Below, one piece after another: positions 9,150 to 17,566 of a DNA stretch of 64,000 nucleotides. Where the stretch lies: contig CALFIX010000010.1 in the NCBI GenBank assembly GCA_937877515.1, positions 1 through 64,000 of the forward strand, given 5' to 3'. Under the pieces are notes generated by a model, which was given only the letters and a program-made list of their open reading frames with translations, ran no database searches and was not told where the DNA came from. How positions within the stretch are numbered: the first letter of the stretch is position 1; the number at the start of each line of letters is the position of its first letter. Source of the stretch: an uncultured Treponema sp. Its GTDB lineage: Bacteria; Spirochaetota; Spirochaetia; Treponematales; Treponemataceae. The position numbers and the translations under genes are program-made.

Positions 9150-10592
9150 TTAAGTATTCTCTTTTCCTAACACTTTCTTTTCGTTGTAGAACATTAAAAT
9201 AATTCCACCCAATGCACAGAGCACCGCCGCTGCCATTGCCGCAACTCTGTACCCTGAACCCGAGTTTACAATTCTTTCAACTCCGTCAGAGCCTATAACG
9301 GCATGACGTCCGACTGTAGCAAGGCTTGTAAAGATAACCATCGCTAAAGCCTGTCCCATCTTCATGCAGAAAGTGCGGGCTGCAAAGAACATGCCCTGCC
9401 TGCTTTCGCCGGTTTCGCGGCTGTCATATTCTGCACAGTCTGCAACCATTGCCTGAGGTAAAATTCCAAAGATTGCCATAGGTAAAGAGCCGCAGACAAT
9501 CATTATCAGGCCCTGAACAAGCTGTCCCAAGGTTGCTTCTCCAAACGGAGTGCTTAAAAGCCTTGCGTTTTCTGCAGAGCCATGTGTAAAAGCTGTAAAT
9601 GCAAAGACTGCGGTAAAGAGTGCAAATGCAAAAATCACCATTTTCTTTTTACCGACTTTTGCAGTTACAAGGTTGATTGGCACGTAGAAAACTAAAGAAA
9701 GAGCTGTCATCAGAACCAGGAACATGCTTTGGAATGCTTCCGGCAGTTTAAGAAGAGAAGAGACAAAGTAAGGAATTCCTGTCTGGAACATTGTAAGACC
9801 TATCCAGTAAAAAACGTCACTTCCAACAAAAATGCGGAAGGATTTATTTTTAAATGTTTTACCCAGTGACTCAAACATGTTAGCCTGGGCAGGCTGAGTC
9901 GTAACGTAGTCACTTTCTTTTATTGCAAAAACAGGCACGTACATACAGACTAAGGCAATAAGCGCAAAAATTCCAAACGTAAGGCGGATAGCTGTAACGC
10001 GGCTTCCGACAACAGGTGTTAAAGCACCCCAAACTATTGGTCCCAGATAACCCATTGCAAAGCCGACGATAAATGTAAGGGAAATCGCACTGGACGCCAG
10101 CATTCTTTCGCTTTCAGTGTGCGTAATTTCTGAATAAAGTGCTGTGTAGGGAGTGCAGTAAAGCGTAATGCAGAAGTAATACGCTAAAACCATTATGCAG
10201 AGCCAGACGGAGTTTAATACTAAACCGCTTCCCTCAGGACTAAACGGAGCGCAGAATACTAAGAGAGTTGTAATTGCAAAAGGAACGGCACTCCATGCCA
10301 AAAACGGAATACGGCGTCCTCTTTTACTTTTGCAGTTGTCGCTCAGGCTTGCAACGAGAGGGTCTGTTACTGCGTCAAAAATACGTCCCAAAGCGGTAAT
10401 ACCGCCTATTACAGTAAGAACGCCAAAAAGAACACGTCCCTGAGGAATCAAAACAGGCTGTCCTGCTTGAATTGCTTCATCACTCGGCTCGTAAAAGCTT
10501 ACAAGCCAGCTTCCGATAAGACCGGACATCAAAGCCCAGCCAAACTGTCCTATGGCAAACAGCCAAATTTTTGCTTTTGATAATTGTTTCAT
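9150..10592 (-). CDS. GPH-family sugar:cation symporter
   Basis: A polytopic inner-membrane transporter of the glycoside-pentoside-hexuronide (MelB-like) family, predicted to import a sugar or glycoside with Na+ or H+. The 480 residues show about twelve hydrophobic segments. The loop DAVTDPLVASLSDNCKSKRG is the MelB-type D-x3-DP...G-x-LSD signature, followed by RRIPFLAWSAVP. A second conserved element, DCAEYDSRETGESRQGMFFA, is the cytoplasmic loop motif in the C-terminal half. Substrate cannot be read from sequence; its neighbours suggest galactosides. It has its own promoter directly after the terminator of the upstream GPH gene, so it is probably a separate unit. Confidence 0.88.
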   Translation of the reverse strand: MKQLSKAKIWLFAIGQFGWALMSGLIGSWLVSFYEPSDEAIQAGQPVLIPQGRVLFGVLTVIGGITALGRIFDAVTDPLVASLSDNCKSKRGRRIPFLAWSAVPFAITTLLVFCAPFSPEGSGLVLNSVWLCIMVLAYYFCITLYCTPYTALYSEITHTESERMLASSAISLTFIVGFAMGYLGPIVWGALTPVVGSRVTAIRLTFGIFALIALVCMYVPVFAIKESDYVTTQPAQANMFESLGKTFKNKSFRIFVGSDVFYWIGLTMFQTGIPYFVSSLLKLPEAFQSMFLVLMTALSLVFYVPINLVTAKVGKKKMVIFAFALFTAVFAFTAFTHGSAENARLLSTPFGEATLGQLVQGLIMIVCGSLPMAIFGILPQAMVADCAEYDSRETGESRQGMFFAARTFCMKMGQALAMVIFTSLATVGRHAVIGSDGVERIVNSGSGYRVAAMAAAVLCALGGIILMFYNEKKVLGKENT

Positions 10593-10599
10593 AATCTAA

Positions 10600-10628
10600 A
10601 TGATACCATTGCTTTTTAAATTTTTCAA
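10600..10628 (-). promoter_or_regulatory. Sigma70 promoter abutting the GPH symporter start
   Basis: On the minus strand, TTGAAA (10623-10628), 17 nt, then TATCAT (10600-10605) and 7 nt to the ATG at 10592. No Shine-Dalgarno is present. The -35 overlaps the T-run of the terminator just upstream. Confidence 0.6.
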
Positions 10629-10658
10629 AAAAATACCGCCTGCAAAAACGCAAGCGGC
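10627..10658 (-). terminator. Rho-independent terminator of the alpha-galactoside operon
   Basis: On the minus strand GCCGCTTGC (10650-10658) pairs with GCAGGCGG (10636-10643) around a T-rich loop. It is followed by seven T residues. It lies 26 nt after the stop of the gene at 10684-12189. Confidence 0.8.
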
Positions 10659-10683
10659 ATTTATTTTAATCTGTAAAAATTTT

Positions 10684-12189
10684 TTAGTTTTCAGAAGGAG
10701 CTTCTGATGAAGACTTTCTGGCTTTTACTTCCTGAGCAATTTCTTCAACTTTCTGGTCTGTAAGAATATATCTTTTCTTGAACCATAAAAGTGCAAATAT
10801 AAGGCCTGCGATAGGAATCAGAGTCATTACCATGCGGAGTCCCATCTTGCTTCCTGCACTTACTCCGAGAGAGAAGTCAATTGCTTCGCTGACGGCACTG
10901 CCTGCTTCATCTGCTTCTTCTGCTACATTCTTAAGGTTTAAGAACTGGAGGGCCAAAGATGCAATGAATGCAGAAATACCTGAAGCAAGCTTTACGACAA
11001 ATGTCTGCATGCTGAAGATAACACTTTCGTCGCGTCGGTTATTCTTAAGCTCACCGTAGTCAACAGTGTTTGCAAGGAAAACCGTAATGATGACGTTATT
11101 CATACCGGCACTTGCCATAACTAAAACGCCGGGAATAAGGAATGGAACAATGTTATTGATTCCTGCCATAGACATTACCAAAATTCCAATGTATCCGATG
11201 ATGCTCATCCAGACACTGACGTAGAAGATCTTTATGTTATTAAGCTTACAAAGATTTCTGAGCAAAGGATACAAAAGCATCATTGCTAGAATCTGAGTTC
11301 CGCCACCGACAGTGTTAAAGAGGGCGTAATCTCCGTTCCAGTTTAGTCCACCCAAGTCGTACTTAACAAAGTAAATCATAAGATTAGAAGTAATGTAGAG
11401 AGCAACGTTAATTACAACAATTGTCACGACAACGGTCATGGCCTGATCGTTTTGAACAAGAGCTTTAAACATATCTCCAATGGAAGCAGTCTTCATATCT
11501 ACGTTAGACTTTTCTTTAACACCAATACATGTAAGGATTGTGAAAACAATAAACAGTATTGCAACAATCAGAGTAAAGATTCTAAAACCATTAAATTCAA
11601 TCCACTGCTGTCCAGGGTAGCGAGAAACCAAAGCCTCCGGTACAACCCCGCCAAACTTTTTACCAAGGAATGGAACAACAACCATCGTAAGGATAGAAAT
11701 GATTGCAGAACCAACTCCCGCACAGCTGCGGGCTAAAGTCGTCAGGTTTTCGCGTTCCTTACCGCCGTTTGTAAATGCAGGAATCATTGACCAATAAGGA
11801 ATGTCCATCATTGTATATGTAACACCCCACATGATGTATGTAACTGCTGCATAAGCTACAAGACCTGCTCCGTCTAAACTTGGAGGAGCTGCAAACATAA
11901 GATAAAGGAATACAGCATTTGTAAGAGTACCAATTAAAAGCCATGGGCGAAACTTTCCCCAGCGGGTCTTTGTCTTGGCAACGACAACACCCATAATCGG
12001 GTCATTGAATGCATCAAAAATACGTGCAACCAAAAGAATTACACCCATTGCAGCAGCACTAACTCCAAGAATATCCTGGAAGTAGTACAAAACATAACTG
12101 GCAGAGAGCATGTAAACCATGTCTTTACCGACAGCACCAAGTCCGTAAGAGATTTTTCCTCCTACGCCAAGCTTGCTTTGTGTTTCCAT
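10684..12189 (-). CDS. GPH-family sugar:cation symporter of the alpha-galactoside operon
   Basis: A second MelB-like symporter, 501 residues with about twelve membrane segments. The N-terminal GLGAVGKDMVYMLSASY and the loop DAFNDPIMGVVVAKTKTRWG followed by KFRPWLLIG are classical GPH signatures, closer to the family consensus than the neighbouring GPH protein. The C-terminal-half loop DYGELKNNRRDESVIFSMQ is also present. It ends in a charged cytoplasmic tail rich in Lys, Glu and Ser. A strong AAGGAGG Shine-Dalgarno precedes the ATG. It is the last gene of the minus-strand operon beginning at the GH36 gene, so it probably imports the alpha-galactoside that the GH36 enzyme cleaves. A terminator follows. 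Confidence 0.9.
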   Translation of the reverse strand: METQSKLGVGGKISYGLGAVGKDMVYMLSASYVLYYFQDILGVSAAAMGVILLVARIFDAFNDPIMGVVVAKTKTRWGKFRPWLLIGTLTNAVFLYLMFAAPPSLDGAGLVAYAAVTYIMWGVTYTMMDIPYWSMIPAFTNGGKERENLTTLARSCAGVGSAIISILTMVVVPFLGKKFGGVVPEALVSRYPGQQWIEFNGFRIFTLIVAILFIVFTILTCIGVKEKSNVDMKTASIGDMFKALVQNDQAMTVVVTIVVINVALYITSNLMIYFVKYDLGGLNWNGDYALFNTVGGGTQILAMMLLYPLLRNLCKLNNIKIFYVSVWMSIIGYIGILVMSMAGINNIVPFLIPGVLVMASAGMNNVIITVFLANTVDYGELKNNRRDESVIFSMQTFVVKLASGISAFIASLALQFLNLKNVAEEADEAGSAVSEAIDFSLGVSAGSKMGLRMVMTLIPIAGLIFALLWFKKRYILTDQKVEEIAQEVKARKSSSEAPSEN

Positions 12190-12245
12190 AATTTCCTCCT
12201 TAGGAAACTAAAAAATCTTTTCTATGCAAATTCAACGCAAAGCAT

Positions 12246-12932
12246 TTAAGCCTGCAAAGAATTTAAAACAATGTTAATTAAAAGCTCAACCTGTTTTTCA
12301 GGTGGAACAGCCTTATCCATGTAAAGCATTTCCCCAGAAAGCGAAAGCTTTTGTGCCAGGGCAAAAAGCGAATGCATGATTGTAAAATACATTTCATCCT
12401 TGGTTGCATTTGCTATTGCACTGTTGGAAAGTTTACTGTAGCTTATGGAACCGTCAGCCTTACCTTTATCCAAAGCCTTCATAACTATAGACTTTAATGC
12501 ATCAATAGTTATCTCATACTTGTTTAATCTTTCCGGTGAAAGGCTTTGCTTTTTAACAAAAGAATCAAAATAATACACAAAACGGAAGAAGTTTCCTTGT
12601 GTAGTCATAACGCGAGGAAAAATGCTAAGCAAAATTTTTATCTGTTCATAACCAGACAAATCTTCATAATCAGGACTGGAAAAGATGTCACTGAAAATTT
12701 CTTCCTCCATCTTCCATGCGTAGATTGCACATTCGATTGCAAGGTCTTCTTTTGTAACAAAATATCTGTATAGGGAAGCAACTCCAATTTCTGCCTCACT
12801 GGCAATCTCATTCATTGTAATGCTTTCAATTCCCTTTTCTGCAAAGAGATTGAAAGTGCACTCAATAATGTGCTGAATGCGTGAAGCCTTTAAGTTTTCC
12901 TGTTCTTGTCTACGTTTTTCAGCGGCCGGCAT
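12246..12932 (-). CDS. TetR/AcrR-family transcriptional regulator
   Basis: A DNA-binding repressor candidate of 228 residues. The N-terminal helix-turn-helix is typical of TetR proteins: RIQHIIECTFNLFAEKGIES, then ITMNEIASEAEIGVASLYRY and FVTKEDL. The C-terminal helices would bind the ligand, possibly a sugar or derivative. ATG 12932 was chosen; it overlaps the upstream gene by 14 nt. A TTG at 12959 would add nine residues but has no better ribosome-binding site. It is the third gene of the alpha-galactoside operon. Its likely targets are the phased TATCA-N3-TGATA palindromes before the first gene, which would give autoregulation. Confidence 0.88.
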   Translation of the reverse strand: MPAAEKRRQEQENLKASRIQHIIECTFNLFAEKGIESITMNEIASEAEIGVASLYRYFVTKEDLAIECAIYAWKMEEEIFSDIFSSPDYEDLSGYEQIKILLSIFPRVMTTQGNFFRFVYYFDSFVKKQSLSPERLNKYEITIDALKSIVMKALDKGKADGSISYSKLSNSAIANATKDEMYFTIMHSLFALAQKLSLSGEMLYMDKAVPPEKQVELLINIVLNSLQA

Positions 12933-14433
12933 AAGCGTACTTAGATCCTTCTCCGTCAAGACCTGTTAAACCTGTTGCAAGTTCAACTGCATGATATGCT
13001 CCGTTATAAATACCCGCTTTTTTTGCAGCAACAATAGCGCGGTTCATATTTATAAGTAAATCTGGACTGGAAATAAACTGTTTAATCATTGCCTCTGCAT
13101 ACGCAAGGTTTGGACACTCTGGAGTTCCGTCCCCCACTTCTGCACTGCGGATTGCACCCCACTTTTCATGACCTCCAACGTGCTGAATCATCAGCTTCGG
13201 AACTGGATAGAATGCAAGTTCAGAAGGCTTAGTCATTATGACGTCACAGGCACGCATCAAAAGGTTTGTTGCATAAACTGCAGCAAAAATGTCCTTGTGC
13301 CAGAAAACGTGAATGCCCCTGCTCTCATTTCCTGTACATTCCCTGTCATTCAAGGCATTTTCTGCAAAAGCCTTCGTGTCGCTCCATGAGTCAAAGTGAA
13401 GTGATGAAAGCTCTTCCATCTCGGGAACCTTGCTCTTAAATAAATTCCAAAGTCCCTTATAGTCACCAATGTTTAAGTAGAGAGTAGCCTTACCTTCTTT
13501 TACATAAGGCACTAAAGTACGAATAAGACCTGCAAAGTAGTCGCCCTGGCTTCCTGCTCCGCCTATGCTTAAAAGATAGCGGACGGGCTTTCCTGTTTTT
13601 AAGCGGTTGATGCGGCTTTCGCAGTCTGCCTCAATATTTTGCACAAACTCATCGTCTAAGTAATGACCAATGTAAACAATATCATCTTTACCCATTGGAT
13701 TTAAAACTTTTTCCCCGTCAAAGCCGCTTAAAGTTCTGTAACCAAAATATGCGTTAGGAGTCTGAACAGTGTGCAGCGCGCCCTCGCTCAAGTGAAGAGC
13801 CATGGGCCAGTTATCCGGAATTGCATTTACAACGTGAGTCATTCCTGCATGAACAGCTGCCTGACTTGGCCATACGTGGGTTGCAATGTAAGGAGTATCT
13901 TTCGGAATGTCGCGGAAAAGCGGAACCATAAGCTCTGCATTTTTCTGGTCACCGGTATTGTATGTAATCTGCTTAAATCCGGTGTAGTTTAAAGGTTCCC
14001 AAACAAGCTTATTAAAAAGCTTACTCTTCTGAGAAATTCGGCTTGCCATGGAATACATGTCGTTTTGTCCGCCGATAATCTTTGTACAGGTTGTTTCCGG
14101 GAAAGAGTTTAAGTCAAGCCAGAGTGGAGTGTATCCCATTGCATGGGCAGCACTTGCCATGGCCATAGAAATGCGGTAGTGACCGAATCCCATGCGAATG
14201 TTTCCTATAATAATTGGATTGGGAGGAAGAGAGCCCATTGGTTCCTTAGAAAGTTTTAAAACTTTAACTCCCATTGCAGGCGTTAAAACTTCGTTATCAA
14301 CTGCAACAAGATGATACTCAGTATTTCTGTCGTCACCATACTTACGCAAAAACTTTTTCTGAGCCTTTGCTGCTTTTCTAATAAACTTTGCGGGAATCTT
14401 ATTTCCAAAGATTACACTGCTTTTGTCTTCCAT
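12919..14433 (-). CDS. Unknown protein, possibly GT-B-like, in the alpha-galactoside operon
   Basis: I do not recognise the function. The 504-residue soluble protein has a glycine-rich segment, GNIRMGFGHYRISM at about 77-90. This resembles the N-terminal loop of GT-B glycosyltransferases of the MGDG synthase/MurG type. Later there are a Rossmann-like strand-loop (VRYLLSIGGAGSQGDY) and a C-terminal DVIMTKPSELAFYPVPKLM, comparable to the nucleotide-sugar-binding loop of those enzymes. No signal peptide or membrane segment is seen. GTG 14469 is possible, but ATG 14433 has AAGGAG nine nt before it. Lying between GH36 and TetR in one operon, it probably acts on the same sugar or is a glycosyltransferase fed by it. 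Confidence 0.6.
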   Translation of the reverse strand: MEDKSSVIFGNKIPAKFIRKAAKAQKKFLRKYGDDRNTEYHLVAVDNEVLTPAMGVKVLKLSKEPMGSLPPNPIIIGNIRMGFGHYRISMAMASAAHAMGYTPLWLDLNSFPETTCTKIIGGQNDMYSMASRISQKSKLFNKLVWEPLNYTGFKQITYNTGDQKNAELMVPLFRDIPKDTPYIATHVWPSQAAVHAGMTHVVNAIPDNWPMALHLSEGALHTVQTPNAYFGYRTLSGFDGEKVLNPMGKDDIVYIGHYLDDEFVQNIEADCESRINRLKTGKPVRYLLSIGGAGSQGDYFAGLIRTLVPYVKEGKATLYLNIGDYKGLWNLFKSKVPEMEELSSLHFDSWSDTKAFAENALNDRECTGNESRGIHVFWHKDIFAAVYATNLLMRACDVIMTKPSELAFYPVPKLMIQHVGGHEKWGAIRSAEVGDGTPECPNLAYAEAMIKQFISSPDLLINMNRAIVAAKKAGIYNGAYHAVELATGLTGLDGEGSKYAYAGR

Positions 14434-14510
14434 TTTTTCACACTCCTTATTTGACGGCAACTTTAACACTTAAATTCTTTAGCTTCCGTTAAAGATTTAA
14501 CTTTTTTTTA

Positions 14511-14580
14511 TTACGGCGTTCCGGGACTTACTGTCCGCGCGGTGCTACGCACTGGCTTCGCCATCCCTCCATGCCGACCT
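14511..14580 (-). repeat. GC-rich, hairpin-dense intergenic element
   Basis: A roughly 70-nt island far richer in G+C than its surroundings. On the minus strand it contains successive small hairpins: GGC-gaa-GCC, GTGC-gta-GCAC and GGAC-agtaa-GTCC. It is bordered by a T-rich run on one side and ATTTTTT on the other. It lies between the GH36 stop and the next gene of the same operon. It looks like a REP-like intergenic repeat or structured mRNA spacer. Only one copy was noticed in this window, so the repeat label is an inference. Confidence 0.35.
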
Positions 14581-14586
14581 CATTTT

Positions 14587-16533
14587 TTATTCAACTTCAA
14601 AAATAGAAATTGAATGTTTTTCTTCACTCAAAGAAGTTTTGGTTTCGCTTACATGAGAAACAACAGCTTTAAGTTTTCTCTCTTCGCCCAAGCTTGATGT
14701 CTTAAGTAAATCTTTTTTCTCTACGAATAATGACTTCTCGCCAAGATTTATAAGGCCCACATACTTTCTGCTCCTTGTAAAAATCATGTAACCTGTGCGA
14801 CCAACATTTACCAAGCCCCATTCTTCGCCCGTAAACTTTTCATAAAGGTCTGTAACGTGCTTTGTAAGAACGCCGTCTTTTGCATCATCAAAATCTACAG
14901 GATCATCAGAGTGCATAAGCTGGCTTGCAAACATATAGTCAACGAGGGCTATAAGTTCTTTTTCAGTATCAGTTAAAGTAATATTTTTATAGCGTAAGAA
15001 AATTACATCCGGGTCGTTTATAAAAACACTCTGGTCAAAGAAAGCGTGTCCTAAAGTGCTCTCCATGTTTGGGAGGGCTCCCGGGCGGCCTTCCCAGCGG
15101 ACTTTTGCCAGAATGTCAAAGTCCCATGCTTCCTTTGTGTCCGGTCCTATGCGGCTTAAAGGCAAAGCATTAAAACTTGCTTCCAGAGGACAGCCACAGC
15201 CTAAGTATGCAACGCTTTCGCCCTTATTGTTTACCTTTCGCCTTGTAATTAAATTAATGGCTTTTTCGTAATGCTCATAACCTGAGCCGCCGTTCTTGTA
15301 GGCACCAAAAATCATTCCCGCAAAAAGGAAGTCTAACTTAATGTACCTAAAGCCCCACACGTTTATTATTTTGTCCATAAGGCCGTCCAGGTATTCAAGA
15401 ACTTCTTCGTTACTTAAATCAAAACAAAAGTATGAGTGCTTGCCTGCCGGCTGCTCAGGACCATTTTTTGCACCCCACAAATCTGAGTAACCTGCAGCAA
15501 TTGGTTTTCCGTCTTTGTCGCGTAAAATCCAGTCACGATGAGCTTTTGCAACAGGAGTTCTCCAGTCAATAATAAAAGGAGCAACCCATAAACCTGGAAT
15601 ATAGCCTTTTTGAGCAATGCTAGAAGCTAAAGCAGTCATACCCTCTGGAAAACGTTCTTCCCAAACATTCCAGTCACCTAAAGCCTTTTCCCAACCATCA
15701 TCAACCTGGAAAACAGTAGGCTTTCCTTTATCAAGGCAGTATGTCTTTATGATGTTGTTTGTTTTACCAAGACTCTCCAGATCTTCATCAATAAGCTTCT
15801 GGTTTATGTACGAATAGTGATTGTACCAGCTTTCCCATCCGCAGGTTTTTATGCTGTCTTTTTCGCTGGAAAGAAATTTTAAACTTTCAAAGCGTTCTCT
15901 TTCAGTTCCGCCAAAAATTGCCTTTACAGAGTCTTTCAAGTTAAAAAATCCAGAGCACGCAAAAACTGTAAGTTCTGAAATTTTTTCACCATCTTCCCAT
16001 TTTTTCCCATCAGAATAAACTGTAACTAAAACCTTACGGCTTTTTCTGTCTGCATAAAAACGAACAGGTGGTAAAACTTCTCCATATGCTCTTCCAGAAG
16101 AACAAAGAGCAAGGTAAGTGTTTCCCCATCTAAAATAAGAAATAAACTCACCTTTTAAAACTTTTTTATCGGTAGATTTTTTCCCAAAAACCTTAGAAGG
16201 ATTTTTCCCCGGAAAATTTGTATACTGAAGCCACTGAGGAATTAAAGCAATGTATGGCTTCCTGTATGAACCGGGTTCAAGCTCTCCACCAAAGCCCCAG
16301 CTCTGCCAGCCTCCGCCATAAAAGTAAAAGTCAGATGAGAGACATTCGTTTTTTGCTTCATCCGGAACAAATTCATTTATAAGCGAATCAATATCAAATT
16401 CCTGAATAACTTTGTTTTCTAAATCTACTGTAGATGTACCTGAATATGAATAGACTAAACGTTTAGAATTAAACGTACTCTTTTTTAAAGACTCTAATGA
16501 CTCTGAGGTAACACTGACGCCAAGAATAGCCAT
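14587..16533 (-). CDS. GH36-type alpha-galactosidase
   Basis: Predicted to hydrolyse terminal alpha-galactosides such as melibiose or raffinose-family sugars. The 648-residue protein has no signal peptide, so it works in the cytoplasm on imported sugar. The barrel contains TVFQVDDGWE, GLWVAPF, and YIKLDFLFAG, whose Asp (residue 401) is the expected nucleophile. LSRIGPDTKEAWD supplies the acid/base Asp at 465, and the substrate-binding GCGCPLEAS is present. These are clan-D GH36 hallmarks, though specificity within GH36 is uncertain. ATG 16533 has AAGGAG seven nt before it. It is the first gene of the operon with the GT-B-like protein, TetR regulator and GPH symporter, and its promoter overlaps a phased operator array. 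Confidence 0.88.
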   Translation of the reverse strand: MAILGVSVTSESLESLKKSTFNSKRLVYSYSGTSTVDLENKVIQEFDIDSLINEFVPDEAKNECLSSDFYFYGGGWQSWGFGGELEPGSYRKPYIALIPQWLQYTNFPGKNPSKVFGKKSTDKKVLKGEFISYFRWGNTYLALCSSGRAYGEVLPPVRFYADRKSRKVLVTVYSDGKKWEDGEKISELTVFACSGFFNLKDSVKAIFGGTERERFESLKFLSSEKDSIKTCGWESWYNHYSYINQKLIDEDLESLGKTNNIIKTYCLDKGKPTVFQVDDGWEKALGDWNVWEERFPEGMTALASSIAQKGYIPGLWVAPFIIDWRTPVAKAHRDWILRDKDGKPIAAGYSDLWGAKNGPEQPAGKHSYFCFDLSNEEVLEYLDGLMDKIINVWGFRYIKLDFLFAGMIFGAYKNGGSGYEHYEKAINLITRRKVNNKGESVAYLGCGCPLEASFNALPLSRIGPDTKEAWDFDILAKVRWEGRPGALPNMESTLGHAFFDQSVFINDPDVIFLRYKNITLTDTEKELIALVDYMFASQLMHSDDPVDFDDAKDGVLTKHVTDLYEKFTGEEWGLVNVGRTGYMIFTRSRKYVGLINLGEKSLFVEKKDLLKTSSLGEERKLKAVVSHVSETKTSLSEEKHSISIFEVE

Positions 16534-16557
16534 AATTTTCTCCTTAAGTTGTGTAGC

Positions 16558-16626
16558 AGCATATCACGGCTGACAAAGCTTTATCAACTTGATAGTTTTA
16601 CTATCACCGTGATAAAATCAGTATCT
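16558..16626 (-). promoter_or_regulatory. Promoter and phased operator array of the alpha-galactoside operon
   Basis: Two 13-bp palindromes of the form TATCA-N3-TGATA occur at 16582-16594 (centre base C) and 16602-16614, exactly 20 bp apart. Half-sites TATCA at 16562 and TATCT at 16622 continue the 20-bp period, so four copies sit on one face of the helix. On the minus strand TTGATA (16582-16587), 18 nt and TATGCT (16558-16563) form the galactosidase promoter. Its -35 is inside the first palindrome. The TetR protein of the operon is the obvious candidate ligand. Confidence 0.65.
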
Positions 16627-16699
16627 CATAAGGCTAATTCATTGTCAAGAGATTTTTTTTATTTTTTGGTTAATGTTAAGCATAGAATAGTCAAAATCA

Positions 16700-16728
16700 T
16701 TGCGAATATAAAAAAAGTGAGCTATACT
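16700..16728 (+). promoter_or_regulatory. Sigma70 promoter of the chemosensory operon
   Basis: TTGCGA (16700-16705), a 17-nt spacer and TATACT (16723-16728). Only 9 nt separate the -10 from the first ATG at 16738, and no Shine-Dalgarno fits. The transcript probably begins at or just before the start codon. Confidence 0.6.
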
Positions 16729-16737
16729 TTAAGTAGT

Positions 16738-17175
16738 ATGGAAATTCAAAAAGAAAATTTAACCACGTGGCTTGTGTTTTTAGCAGGAAATCAAAATTAT
16801 GCAATCGATTCTTCTCTTGTAAAAGAAATCTTAAGAAATAATGCCGTATACCCTCTTCCCTTTGCACCATCTTACATAGATGGAGTTTTAAACAGTTATG
16901 GGCTTCCTTATGCAGTACTCGATATTGCAGAGTTTATGGAAGAAGAAAGTTCTGAAGGTAAGATGTTTTTAATTTTAAACAATGATGAACATCTTGCATT
17001 AAAAATTAATGACATACAAGAATTTCATACAGATGCAGAAGTAACACAGCAATCTTTAGTTTCTGGAGCAGAAAGTCCTTTTTTTAACGGTGCTATTCAA
17101 TACAAAAACATAACAGCACCTATTTTAAATCTTAATGGAATTTTAGAACGCATACATTTAGATTTGGATAAATAA
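16738..17175 (+). CDS. CheW-like coupling protein
   Basis: A CheW-domain protein expected to link the methyl-accepting receptors to CheA in this operon. The 145 residues form one CheW domain: TTWLVFLAGNQNYAIDSSLV, then VYPLPFAPSYIDGVLNSYGL, a PYAVLDI strand, and the late VTAPILNL-like segment (KNITAPILNLNGILE). The start at ATG 16738 is set by the promoter: any earlier in-frame start would lie upstream of or within the -10. It is the first gene of a plus-strand operon extending to 31034 with gaps of at most 9 nt or overlaps. Sequence is divergent from motility CheW, so a dedicated partner is likely. Confidence 0.82.
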   Translation: MEIQKENLTTWLVFLAGNQNYAIDSSLVKEILRNNAVYPLPFAPSYIDGVLNSYGLPYAVLDIAEFMEEESSEGKMFLILNNDEHLALKINDIQEFHTDAEVTQQSLVSGAESPFFNGAIQYKNITAPILNLNGILERIHLDLDK

Positions 17176-17176
17176 A

Positions 17177-17566
17177 ATGTGGTTTGCTTGTTTAGATTAT
17201 GGGAATATAGAGTTTTTGATTCCTCATGATAAAATTCAAGAAAGTTCTTACTCATCACAAAAAGACGAAAAGGATTTTTTATTTTCTGAGTGTGTAAAAA
17301 AAATTATTGCTCCCTCTCTTATTCAAACAGAAACCTCAAATTTTTTTACAAGATTTACACTCAACTCAAAAAACTCCAATTCACTCTGCACAGATGTAGT
17401 ACCACGACTAGAGGAAATAAATAAAAATGATTTTCACCCCTTAAACAAAATCCTTGCAGACTCTCTGAATAAAAAGGGAATAATCTCTTTACGTTTTACA
17501 GAAACCAAAATTCAGTACCTTCTTGACATAGAACTTTTGGAGGAAGCATGGAAGAAAATAAAATAA
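17177..17566 (+). CDS. Small CheW-like or unknown protein of the chemosensory operon
   Basis: A 129-residue protein with no firm family assignment. Its start, WFACLDYGNIEFLIPHDKI, looks like the first strands of a CheW domain, and KGIISLRFTETKIQYLLDI resembles a late CheW strand, but the middle glycine motifs are missing. It may be a degenerate second CheW. It begins 1 nt after the previous stop and overlaps cheB by 19 nt, so translation is probably coupled. It has no signal peptide or membrane segment. Confidence 0.6.
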   Translation: MWFACLDYGNIEFLIPHDKIQESSYSSQKDEKDFLFSECVKKIIAPSLIQTETSNFFTRFTLNSKNSNSLCTDVVPRLEEINKNDFHPLNKILADSLNKKGIISLRFTETKIQYLLDIELLEEAWKKIK

